NCBI GenBank assembly: GCA_038326725.1
Contig: JBBQKI010000046.1
Coordinates: 1 to 13,350, forward strand
Direction: 5' to 3'
From: JBBQKI01 sp038326725
GTDB taxonomy: Bacteria > Bacteroidota > Bacteroidia > Flavobacteriales > Flavobacteriaceae
DNA length: 13,350 nucleotides
A program made the translations under genes and the position numbers. The notes beneath the pieces were generated by a model. That model searched no databases. It was given only the letters and a program-made list of their open reading frames with translations, and was not told the origin of the DNA. Positions within the stretch are counted from its first letter, which is position 1. Each line of letters begins with the position of its first letter. Shown piece after piece: positions 1 through 6,783 of this stretch.

Positions 1-868
1 CATTTTGCTGTCTTTTGGCGATTTCGTGGTTTTTATGGGTTTTCAAACCTGGATAATGAACGGTTGAAACCGCATCTTGGCTTTCCAAAAACAACGCTAC
101 TTTGAACCCATTTTCGCATTGCTTTCTATAGCGAATGTCTAGAGTTTCAATGCCACGAATGGTTAAAAAACAATCCCACGGGCCTAAAATTCCGCCGGAA
201 GCATTTTGGATGAATTTAATTTTTTCGGAAAGTTCCTGCGTTTTTGTAACCACCAAACCAGCCACTAAATCAGAATGGCCGCCGATGTATTTTGTACCGC
301 TGTGAATAACAATATCAGCACCCAAATCAATCGGTTTTTGGGAGATTGGGGAAGCAAAAGTGTTGTCAACAACCAACAGCGCATTTACGCTTTTCGCTAC
401 TTTCGAAATTGCTTCAATGTCTGAAATTTTTAAGGTTGGATTGGTTGGCGATTCAATCCAAATCAGCTTTGTTTTGTTTGAAACGGCATTCGCCACGTTT
501 TCAACTTCGGTGGCATCTACGTAGTGTACTTTAATTCCCAGTTTTTCATAAACGTGGGTAAAAAGCCGATATGCACCGCCGTAAATATCGTCCACTGCTA
601 CGATTTCATCTCCTACGGAAAGCAATTTCAAAACTGAATCAATGGCCGCCAATCCTGTGGCGAAGGCAAAGCCGGAATGGCCGTTTTCAAGTTTTGCAAC
701 CACGTCTTCCAGCACTTTGCGGGTTGGGTTGTTGCTGCGAGCGTAGTCAAAACCTTTGTTTACGCCCGGCGCTTCTTGGATAAAAGTTGATGTTTGGTAA
801 ACCGGCACTGCAATGGCGCCCGTTAACGGATCACTCGGAATGGAATGGATAATTTTTGTTGCACTCAT
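1..868 (-). CDS. Trans-sulfuration PLP enzyme, cystathionine gamma-synthase type (3' end outside window)
   Basis: This is a fold-type I PLP enzyme of the Cys/Met metabolism family, which joins an activated homoserine to cysteine or sulfide, or cleaves cystathionine. The visible part is 289 codons from ATG 866-868; the family is usually about 380-400 residues, so the C-terminal quarter is missing. Seen in the sequence: YARSNNPTR (residues 42-50), which in this family binds the PLP phosphate of the neighbouring subunit; AFATGLAAID (68-77); YGGAYRLF (96-103); ESPTNP (139-144); VVDNTF (166-171); and HSGTKYIGGHSD (189-200), with the Schiff-base lysine K193. Gamma-synthase, gamma-lyase and acylhomoserine sulfhydrylase are hard to tell apart by eye. 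A SAM-I riboswitch in the leader argues for a methionine-biosynthesis role (MetB-like). The gene is divergent from metK. The family is certain; the exact reaction is inferred. Confidence 0.93.
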   Translation of the reverse strand, partial: MSATKIIHSIPSDPLTGAIAVPVYQTSTFIQEAPGVNKGFDYARSNNPTRKVLEDVVAKLENGHSGFAFATGLAAIDSVLKLLSVGDEIVAVDDIYGGAYRLFTHVYEKLGIKVHYVDATEVENVANAVSNKTKLIWIESPTNPTLKISDIEAISKVAKSVNALLVVDNTFASPISQKPIDLGADIVIHSGTKYIGGHSDLVAGLVVTKTQELSEKIKFIQNASGGILGPWDCFLTIRGIETLDIRYRKQCENGFKVALFLESQDAVSTVHYPGLKTHKNHEIAKRQQN

Positions 869-982
869 TTTTCTAATTTTTTTGAGTTAATAAATAGATT
901 AAGTCAAGCCCGAAAATTCGGAACAATAGAAAAATGTTAAAAAGAATGAAAGCAATTTTTCGGAATGAAAAACTGTCTTGTC

Positions 983-1098
983 GTTATCTATCATCAATTC
1001 TAAAAATTCCAGAATCGTTGTAGAATGTAGCACCTTCTTTCCTGAGAAAGGGTTGCTAAGGCGTCATAGGGTCTAATCCCTCGGCCTTTCTTGATAAC
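983..1098 (-). promoter_or_regulatory. SAM-I (S-box) riboswitch aptamer upstream of the trans-sulfuration gene
   Basis: On the minus strand the P1 arms are GUUAUC (1093-1098) and GAUAAC (983-988). Between them come AAGGC/GCCUU (P2) enclosing the kink-turn and GGG/CCC hairpin, then the conserved AGCAACC, a P3 arm CUUUC/GAAAG, and the diagnostic GGUGCUA followed by AUUCU. The order and spacing match the S-box family, which binds S-adenosylmethionine and lowers expression of methionine genes. The aptamer ends 114 nt before the start codon at 868. I see no clean terminator with a U-tract in that gap, only AU-rich weak hairpins (for example CAGUUUUUC/GAAAAAUUG around 953-975), so the output mechanism is unclear and could be translational. 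Confidence 0.93.
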
Positions 1099-1128
1099 AT
1101 TTCAATAAAGGTTTGAACTTTGTGAGCG

Positions 1129-1161
1129 CAAATATTCGTTCACAAAAATTGGAATACCAAA
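1129..1161 (-). promoter_or_regulatory. Candidate promoter for the SAM-I leader
   Basis: On the minus strand, AATATTTG (1129-1136) matches the Bacteroidota -7 element TAnnTTTG except at the first base. TTTG (1158-1161) lies 21 nt upstream, as expected for the -33 element. Transcription would begin near 1122, about 24 nt before the first P1 arm of the aptamer, which is a sensible distance. This is a motif match only. Confidence 0.4.
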
Positions 1162-1209
1162 TTTTTTTGCAAAAAACTTCAAATAAAATTCCTGTTCGTT
1201 AAATTTTTT

Positions 1210-1217
1210 TACTTTTG
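1210..1217 (+). promoter_or_regulatory. Candidate -7 element for the metK leader
   Basis: TACTTTTG is an exact match to the Bacteroidota TAnnTTTG element. It sits 13 nt before the first P1 arm of the metK aptamer, so transcription would start just upstream of the RNA fold. I see no convincing -33 TTTG at the usual spacing, so support is one-sided. Confidence 0.4.
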
Positions 1218-1230
1218 CCCGAGACAATTC

Positions 1231-1327
1231 AAGAGGAAAGATTTGACTGATTGCAACCTCTTTCAACTTCAAAAATTTGGGGTTGAGATCCCACAACAAG
1301 TGCGGGATTAAAAATGCTAAAGGCAGT
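1231..1327 (+). promoter_or_regulatory. SAM-II/SAM-V-type pseudoknot riboswitch in the metK leader
   Basis: P1 is AAGAGG (1231-1236) with CCUCUU (1257-1262). Its loop contains GAUUUGACUGAUUGCAA (1240-1256), nearly the conserved SAM-II loop as I recall it (GAUUUAACCGUAUUGCAA). The pseudoknot P2 forms from CUG-AUU-GC (1247-1254) and GC-UAAAGG-CAG (1316-1326), the same layout as the SAM-II GCUAAA...GG strand. The linker between P1 and the second P2 strand holds an extra hairpin, AUCCC (1288-1292) with GGGAU (1304-1308). SAM-II and SAM-V share this core, so I do not choose between them. SAM binding is inferred from the motif; its place before the SAM synthase gene fits end-product control. Confidence 0.85.
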
Positions 1328-1346
1328 GAAAACTTCCCTTGGTTGT

Positions 1347-1389
1347 TCGGTCAAATCTTTCATAAAAGATTCATTTTAAAATCATTTTT
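1347..1389 (+). promoter_or_regulatory. Predicted expression platform of the metK riboswitch (two competing structures)
   Basis: UUCGGUCAAAUCUUUC (1346-1361) is complementary to GAAAGAUUUGACUGA (1236-1250), which covers the aptamer's conserved loop: 15 contiguous pairs counting one G-U. The same segment can instead form a local hairpin, AAUCUUU (1354-1360) with AAAGAUU (1365-1371), loop CAUA. The two cannot coexist. A folded aptamer would free the local hairpin, which is followed by an AU-rich stretch ending in U5 directly before AUG 1390. Whether that hairpin blocks ribosomes or ends transcription cannot be told by eye. Confidence 0.6.
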
Positions 1390-2643
1390 ATGGCTTATGC
1401 ATTTACCTCGGAAAGTGTTTCCGAAGGCCACCCGGATAAAGTTGCAGACCAAATCAGCGACGCATTGTTGGACAATTTTTTAGCTTTCGACCCGGAGTCG
1501 AAGGTTGCTTGCGAAACCTTGGTTACAACCGGACAAGTAGTTTTGGCAGGCGAAGTAAAAAGCAATACCTACCTCGATGTGCAGCAAATTGCTCGCGACG
1601 TTATCAACAAAATTGGGTACACCAAAGGGGAATATAAATTCAGCGGCGATTCCTGCGGCGTGATTTCGTTGATTCACGAACAAAGCCAGGACATAAACCA
1701 AGGCGTTGACCGAGAAAACAAAGAAGAACAAGGAGCGGGAGACCAAGGGATGATGTTTGGTTATGCAACCAACGAAACAGGGAATTATATGCCTTTGGCC
1801 TTGGATATTTCACATAAAATATTAACCGAATTGGCTGCTTTGAGAAGGGAAAACAAGGATATTACCTATCTGCGCCCCGACTCCAAAAGCCAGGTTACCA
1901 TTGAATACAGCGATGACAACGTGCCACAAAAAATTGTTTCAATTGTAGTTTCAACCCAACATGATGATTTTGATGAAGATGAAACCATGCTGGCAAAAAT
2001 CAAAAAAGACATTGTGGGAATATTGATTCCACGTGTGAAAGCGCAATTGCCAGAATATGTTCAAAAACTCTTTAATGATGAAATTACCTATCACATCAAC
2101 CCAACCGGCAAGTTCGTAATTGGAGGTCCGCACGGCGATACCGGATTAACAGGCCGGAAAATAATAGTGGACACATACGGTGGAAAAGGTGCACACGGGG
2201 GCGGGGCTTTTAGCGGGAAAGACCCGAGCAAAGTGGACCGAAGCGCGGCTTATGCTGCGAGGCACATTGCTAAAAATCTGGTTGCGGCAGGAGTTGCGGA
2301 TGAAGTATTGGTACAGGTTTCCTATGCTATCGGTGTGGTAAAACCAACTTCAATTTTAGTGAAAACCCACGGCACTTCCCGTATTAATATTACCGATGGG
2401 GAATTGGCAAACAAAGTAGCGGAAATTTTTGATATGCGCCCTGCAGCCATTGAAAAACGCCTAAAACTTCGTAACCCAATCTATTCCGAAACAGCAGCTT
2501 ATGGCCATATGGGAAGAAATCCTGAAACCATTACCAAATCTTTTTTCAGCCCCTATAATGGTAACATTCAAAAAGAAGTGGAATTATTTACTTGGGAAAA
2601 ATTGGATTATGTGGATAAAGTGAAAGAAGCATTTAACCTTTAA
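1390..2643 (+). CDS. metK: S-adenosylmethionine synthase (methionine adenosyltransferase)
   Basis: This cytosolic enzyme makes SAM from ATP and methionine, releasing phosphate and pyrophosphate. At 417 residues it is close to the Bacteroidota family size (E. coli MetK is 384; the extra length lies in middle loops such as 157-200). Seen: GHPDK near the N-terminus (13-17, nucleotide-binding region), the GAGDQGMMFGYA signature (115-126), the P-loop-like HGGGAFSGKDPSKVDRSAAY (269-288), and the C-terminal RNPIYSETAAYGHMGR segment. The start at 1390 directly follows the riboswitch leader, and the N-terminus MAYAFTSESVSEGHPDK is standard for the family. It is monocistronic, ending at a strong terminator (2667-2699), and is probably repressed by its own product through the leader RNA. 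Confidence 0.98.
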   Translation: MAYAFTSESVSEGHPDKVADQISDALLDNFLAFDPESKVACETLVTTGQVVLAGEVKSNTYLDVQQIARDVINKIGYTKGEYKFSGDSCGVISLIHEQSQDINQGVDRENKEEQGAGDQGMMFGYATNETGNYMPLALDISHKILTELAALRRENKDITYLRPDSKSQVTIEYSDDNVPQKIVSIVVSTQHDDFDEDETMLAKIKKDIVGILIPRVKAQLPEYVQKLFNDEITYHINPTGKFVIGGPHGDTGLTGRKIIVDTYGGKGAHGGGAFSGKDPSKVDRSAAYAARHIAKNLVAAGVADEVLVQVSYAIGVVKPTSILVKTHGTSRINITDGELANKVAEIFDMRPAAIEKRLKLRNPIYSETAAYGHMGRNPETITKSFFSPYNGNIQKEVELFTWEKLDYVDKVKEAFNL

Positions 2644-2666
2644 TTTTTTTTTATTTAATCAATTTG

Positions 2667-2699
2667 AAAAACCATTCTGAAAGTTCAGGATGGTTTTTT
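2667..2699 (+). terminator. Rho-independent terminator after metK
   Basis: The stem AAAAACCATTCTGA (2667-2680) pairs with TCAGGATGGTTTTT (2685-2698): 14 bp with one G-U, tetraloop AAGT, ending in a T6 run. It lies 24 nt after the metK stop. Confidence 0.9.
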
Positions 2700-2721
2700 A
2701 CATTTATAAAAATTTCTGAAA

Positions 2722-4380
2722 ATGAAAAAATTAGCATCTATCTCAAAAAAACCATTTTTTATAGTTTTTGTGCTTTTCTTCGGAACACTATTTTGCCAAG
2801 AAAAAATTTGGCAACCCTATGATGAGACACAGGAAATTGAAGAACAGCAAAAGCATGCTTTCAACAGAATGAAATACAAACTTATACAATCTAATTATTT
2901 GGATAAAAATGAAATTTTTCAACCTTTGTTTAAAGAAGTTTCGGCATTTTCTGAAATGAGATATCAGGAATTGCTCCCTTTGATTTTGGAAAAGGACATC
3001 CCCACGCTACAAGAGCATATTAAAAAAGGCCTTTTTACATATGAAGAACTCACATTGTTCTTTTTGAAAAGAATCTACACCTACGAATTGAATCCCGAAA
3101 CTTCCCTACATACCGTAATAGCCCTAAATCTAAATATCTTAAAAGAAGCCAGAGCGCTTGATAAAGACAAACACAAAAAAGACAATCACCCTATTTATGG
3201 AATGCCCATATTTTTGAAGGACAACATAAACACTAAAGGTATGAAAACCACGGCTGGTGCACTTGCCCTTATGCAAAACAGCCCTGAAGAAGACGCCTTT
3301 ATTGTAGCTCAATTACGCGATAAGGGCGCTTTGATTTTGGGAAAAGTAAACCTGAGTGAGTGGGCATATTATTTCTGTACAGGATGCCCCGTGGGATACA
3401 GTGCTGTGGGGGGACAAACTTTGAACCCTTATGGACGAAAAATATTTGAAACAGGCGGTAGCAGTGCGGGTAGTGGCACTTCGGTAGCGGCAAACTATGC
3501 CGTTGCGGCTGTGGGTACTGAAACCGCAGGTTCCATTATTTCGCCATCAAGCCAAAATAGTTTGGTGGGGCTTAAGCCCACCGTTGGTGTATTGAGCCGA
3601 ACCGGAATTGTCCCTATTTCGCATACGCTGGACACACCGGGACCGATGGCGAAAAATGTTACCGACACTGCTATTTTGCTGGATGCAATGGCTGGAAAAG
3701 ACACCGCTGATCCCAGTAGTTTGGAACAACCCTCCCAATATCTTTTAGAAAAAACCAATTATTCATTGAAAGGAAAACGTTTTGGGGTGATGAAAAACTT
3801 GCTATCAGAAAAAACCTATAGTGATGCAGTAGAAAAATTAAAAAATGAAGGGGCTATATTAATAGAATTTACGCCAGTAGAAATAGACCTACCCAATTTT
3901 TTAACGCTTCTTAATCTTGAAATGAAAGATGATTTGCCGCTGTTCCTTTCTAAATATACTTCTGAGAATATTGATGTTAAAAATCTTCTCGATATTATGG
4001 CTTTCAACGAACTGGATAGTTTAAAACGGATGCCTTATAATCAAGGGATTTTTGATGGTATTATGGCAGATACTACTTCCTCAGCTGATTTTAAAAAAGT
4101 GAAGACCCAATTGAAAGAAAACGGTACCATTTTTTTTGAAACCCCAATGAAAGAAAACAATCTTGACGCCATTCTCTCAATAAATAATTATCACTCAGCC
4201 TATGCCGCTGTAGCATTATACCCTTGTTTAACGGTTCCAATGGGTTATAAACCTTCCGGGGAACCCATCGGTCTTACTTTTATTGGGTTGCCTTTTCAAG
4301 AAGCAAAGCTGTTACAATTGGCACGTGCTTTCGAAATAAAAAACCCAATTAGAAAAAGTCCTTCGGAATATAAAGAATAA
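2722..4380 (+). CDS. Exported amidase (amidase signature family)
   Basis: This is an amide or ester hydrolase of the amidase-signature superfamily, 552 residues. The Ser-cisSer-Lys triad is visible: K166 in PIFLKDNINTKG, cis-Ser S247 in TGGSSAGSG (244-252), and nucleophile S271 in GTETAGSIISPSS (265-277). The 24-residue spacing between the two serines is the same as in FAAH. Residues 1-26 form a signal peptide (basic start, hydrophobic core, then FCQ/EK), so the protein is probably periplasmic or secreted; the cysteine is not in a good lipobox. Residues 30-130 are a helical N-terminal extension seen in other exported bacterial members. The ATG at 2722 fits the signal peptide. The gene starts 78 bp after metK but beyond its terminator, so it is not obviously co-transcribed. 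It is not GatA: there are no gatB/C neighbours and it is exported. Substrate unknown. Confidence 0.92.
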   Translation: MKKLASISKKPFFIVFVLFFGTLFCQEKIWQPYDETQEIEEQQKHAFNRMKYKLIQSNYLDKNEIFQPLFKEVSAFSEMRYQELLPLILEKDIPTLQEHIKKGLFTYEELTLFFLKRIYTYELNPETSLHTVIALNLNILKEARALDKDKHKKDNHPIYGMPIFLKDNINTKGMKTTAGALALMQNSPEEDAFIVAQLRDKGALILGKVNLSEWAYYFCTGCPVGYSAVGGQTLNPYGRKIFETGGSSAGSGTSVAANYAVAAVGTETAGSIISPSSQNSLVGLKPTVGVLSRTGIVPISHTLDTPGPMAKNVTDTAILLDAMAGKDTADPSSLEQPSQYLLEKTNYSLKGKRFGVMKNLLSEKTYSDAVEKLKNEGAILIEFTPVEIDLPNFLTLLNLEMKDDLPLFLSKYTSENIDVKNLLDIMAFNELDSLKRMPYNQGIFDGIMADTTSSADFKKVKTQLKENGTIFFETPMKENNLDAILSINNYHSAYAAVALYPCLTVPMGYKPSGEPIGLTFIGLPFQEAKLLQLARAFEIKNPIRKSPSEYKE

Positions 4381-5931
4381 TTATTGCCCCCCATTCCTCT
4401 CTGGACTCCGTTGCTCCGGCCATTTGCCTTGCTCGCCGGTTCTTTTGTTTAACGGAAGTACTATTTTTTCGGATGATGATTTTTCAGGGTCCTCACTGGC
4501 CATATAAGTTAATATAGCGGTTAAAATCGCATTGTTACGGACATCGTCAAATACTATTTTGTCGTAAGTGTCGCGGTTGGTATGCCAGGTATAGTTCCAA
4601 TAGGACCAATTCAAAGAGCTCAAACTAAAAGCGGGGACGCCAGCCGCAACAAACGAAGCATTGTCCGAACCGCCTCCCGCTGGCGAGCCCGGAAAACTGG
4701 TTTCGATGTGGGTGGTTATGTCGTTGGGAACGGCATTTAGCCAACGGGAAACATATTCATAAGAATGTAAAAAACCTGCGCCATTAATGGAAATCACCCT
4801 ACCCGTACCGTTATCTTGATTGAATACCGCTTGAATGTTTTTCATCATTTCGGGATTGTCTTCCACAAAAGCCCGGGAGCCGTTCAGGCCTTGCTCTTCG
4901 CTTCCCCAATGCCCCACCAAAATAGTTCTTTTTGGGTTAGGGTACATTTTCTTTAAAATCCGCATCGCTTCCATCATCACCAAAGTGCCCGTGCCATTAT
5001 CGGTCGCACCGGTGCCGCCATCCCACGAATCGAAATGCGCGGAAAGGATAACATATTCCTCGGGCTTTTCGGTGCCTTTTATTTCAGCAATGGTGTTGAA
5101 AGTTGGGACAATTCCCAAATCTTTGGATTCTGCAATAATCCGGATGGTAGGCTTATCGCCATGTTCCACCATTCGGTAAAGCATTCCGTAGTCTTCAAGT
5201 TCAATATCTACTGTCGGGATTTTTTTGGTTCTTGCTCCGAATATTTTATTCGCCCCAAAACCTTTTGACCAGTATGAATCCACAATTCCGGCAGCCCCGG
5301 CTTTTTCAAAAGCTTCAATAATGCTTCGCCTGTCATAACCTGTTTTTCGGATATTTTCGTTCCACTGCGAAGTCAGCGTATCACGTTCTTTTTTCATTTT
5401 TTCAAAAGATTCTTCCGTGGCAAATTCTTCCCAGTTATAATCCGGCCTTCCGGTGGGTTGGTTCATTGCTACCATTACGAATTTCCCTTTCACATTGGGT
5501 AACCATTTTTGAAATGAAAGGGAATCGGTAACATTCGGCATCACAATCAATTCAGCCGTAATCCCTTTACTTGAAGTGCCCGGGTTCCAAGCTAACTGGG
5601 TTCCGTCCAAAGTTTGTACCCTTGGCGTAAGCATATCAATATGCGTGATGCCACGCTCCCAGCCTTTCCATTCCCCATATTGTTCATTTCTTGCGGAAAT
5701 CCCCCATCCTTCATATTTTCCCACGGCCCAATCGTGTGCCATTTTCATTTGTGGGGTGCCCACAAGTCGTGGCCCAATATCATCCAAAAGCTCGTGGGCC
5801 AAAATTTCTAGTTGCGAATTTTCATTGGCTTCTTTAATAATGCCTTCAACGATGGGGTTTTTTTCCTGTGAAAATAAACCCGTGCTCACTAATAGTGGCA
5901 GTATAAAAAATAGTGTAATCAGTTTTTTCAT
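4381..5931 (-). CDS. Exported M28-family zinc metallopeptidase with PA domain
   Basis: This is a co-catalytic di-zinc exopeptidase of family M28, 516 residues. The metal and catalytic residues are in the expected order: H299 (LSAHFDSWD), D311 (GATDNGTG), the pair E345-E346 (HWGSEEQGLNG; general base and ligand), D373 (FNQDNGTG), and H450 (TWHTNRDTYD). Residues 1-22 are a signal peptide ending GLFSQ. The segment 121-268, ending IPTVDIELEDYGMLYRMVEHG, resembles a PA domain inserted before the catalytic domain, with a charged helical stretch at 170-200. The likely role is extracytoplasmic removal of N-terminal amino acids or dipeptides; the true substrate cannot be read from the sequence. The stop codon touches that of the convergent amidase gene. 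The charged tail after residue 490 (RTGEQGKWPEQRSPERNGGQ) looks disordered. Confidence 0.93.
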   Translation of the reverse strand: MKKLITLFFILPLLVSTGLFSQEKNPIVEGIIKEANENSQLEILAHELLDDIGPRLVGTPQMKMAHDWAVGKYEGWGISARNEQYGEWKGWERGITHIDMLTPRVQTLDGTQLAWNPGTSSKGITAELIVMPNVTDSLSFQKWLPNVKGKFVMVAMNQPTGRPDYNWEEFATEESFEKMKKERDTLTSQWNENIRKTGYDRRSIIEAFEKAGAAGIVDSYWSKGFGANKIFGARTKKIPTVDIELEDYGMLYRMVEHGDKPTIRIIAESKDLGIVPTFNTIAEIKGTEKPEEYVILSAHFDSWDGGTGATDNGTGTLVMMEAMRILKKMYPNPKRTILVGHWGSEEQGLNGSRAFVEDNPEMMKNIQAVFNQDNGTGRVISINGAGFLHSYEYVSRWLNAVPNDITTHIETSFPGSPAGGGSDNASFVAAGVPAFSLSSLNWSYWNYTWHTNRDTYDKIVFDDVRNNAILTAILTYMASEDPEKSSSEKIVLPLNKRTGEQGKWPEQRSPERNGGQ

Positions 5932-5961
5932 TTTTAAACTAATTGTGTTATGACTAAATGG

Positions 5962-5985
5962 AAATTCCGTGGCATTTCGGAATTT
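5962..5985 (-). terminator. Inverted repeat, possible terminator of the two-component operon
   Basis: AAATTCCG (5962-5969) and CGGAATTT (5978-5985) form a perfect 8-bp stem with an 8-nt loop, between the response regulator stop (6057) and the M28 start (5931). The T-run on the minus side is short (TTT then CC), so it is a weak terminator candidate. It could equally be an operator for the M28 gene. Confidence 0.4.
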
Positions 5986-6056
5986 TTAAAACTACAACTA
6001 TTTATGAAATAAGGCAAAAGTCGGAAGGCAGAATACTGAAGATTACAGACCAAAGA

Positions 6057-6707
6057 CTAAAAAAGATTATGGCTTTTGGCTTTTTGCACAGCTTCAATTT
6101 TACTGTGTACTTGAAGTTTTTTATAAATATTCTCGATGTGCTTTCGCACCGTGCTGGGCGAAAGGAAAAGGTTTCCTGCAATTGAAGTATAGCTCAAACC
6201 CTTGCTCAGTTGTTCCAAAACATCGACCTCGCGTTTGGAGAGTGAGATTTCTTCTTGGTCCTTTATGTTTTGAATGTCGATAGGGTTCCGTAACAATTTT
6301 AATGTTTTCAGGGCGATGGATGGGTTCATTGCCGCGCCACCGTTCATGGTTTCCTTGATACCGTTGTAGAGCTGGTCCGGGTCTATTTCTTTTAGCAAAT
6401 AGCCGTCAGCACCGGCTTTTATGGCGTTAAAAATATGCTCGTCATTATCAAAAGCGGTGAGCATAATAATTTTTATTTGCGGGTATTTCTGTTTTACGAT
6501 TTGCGTGGTTTCGATACCGTTAAGCACGGGCATTTCAATATCCATCAAAATAACGTCTATGTTGTGGTTTTCTTCCAGTTTGGTGAGAAGTTCGCTGCCA
6601 TTATTGGAGGTATGTTTTACTTTTGCATCCTCAAAAAAGGAAAGTTTTTCCTTTATGGCGTGAATGAGGAAGGTATTATCATCAACAATGGCAATTTTGA
6701 AACTCAT
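6057..6707 (-). CDS. LuxR/NarL-type response regulator
   Basis: This 216-residue cytosolic transcription regulator has a receiver domain (1-120) and a C-terminal helix-turn-helix (about 152-210). Receiver landmarks are the acidic pocket D9-D10, phospho-acceptor D56 (ILMDIEMP), T84 (IIMLTAFD) and K106 (YLLKEIDP). The output domain reads LSKREVDVLEQLSKGLSYTS, then SPSTVRKHIENIYKKLQV, the GerE/LuxR DNA-recognition pattern. The gene lies 76 bp downstream of the TPR histidine kinase on the same strand, so that kinase is the likely phosphate donor. All key residues are present and the length is normal for NarL-type regulators. Target genes are unknown. Confidence 0.95.
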   Translation of the reverse strand: MSFKIAIVDDNTFLIHAIKEKLSFFEDAKVKHTSNNGSELLTKLEENHNIDVILMDIEMPVLNGIETTQIVKQKYPQIKIIMLTAFDNDEHIFNAIKAGADGYLLKEIDPDQLYNGIKETMNGGAAMNPSIALKTLKLLRNPIDIQNIKDQEEISLSKREVDVLEQLSKGLSYTSIAGNLFLSPSTVRKHIENIYKKLQVHSKIEAVQKAKSHNLF

Positions 6708-6783
6708 GAGGTTCGACTTTAATTAAAAGTACTTAAAATTAGCATAATGGAATTTAACAAGGAATAGGGCAGTTGGCTTATTC

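Noticed and set aside
1102..1299. 65-codon minus-strand ORF between the two riboswitches
   Set aside because: It lies across the metK aptamer on the opposite strand and the candidate SAM-I promoter, has no recognisable domain, and the RNA elements explain the region.
1314..1379. 21-codon ORF (MLKAVKTSLG...) in the metK leader, a possible leader peptide
   Set aside because: Its start lies within the conserved pseudoknot strand GCUAAAGG, which is explained by RNA conservation; there is no sign of coding selection.
1277..1483. 68-codon plus-strand ORF overlapping the start of metK
   Set aside because: It runs out of frame into metK and covers the riboswitch 3' half; its composition looks non-coding.
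2722..2800. Lipoprotein signal on the amidase (cysteine at residue 25)
   Set aside because: The residues before the cysteine are T-L-F, not an L-x-[GAS] lipobox; a standard signal peptidase I cleavage fits better.
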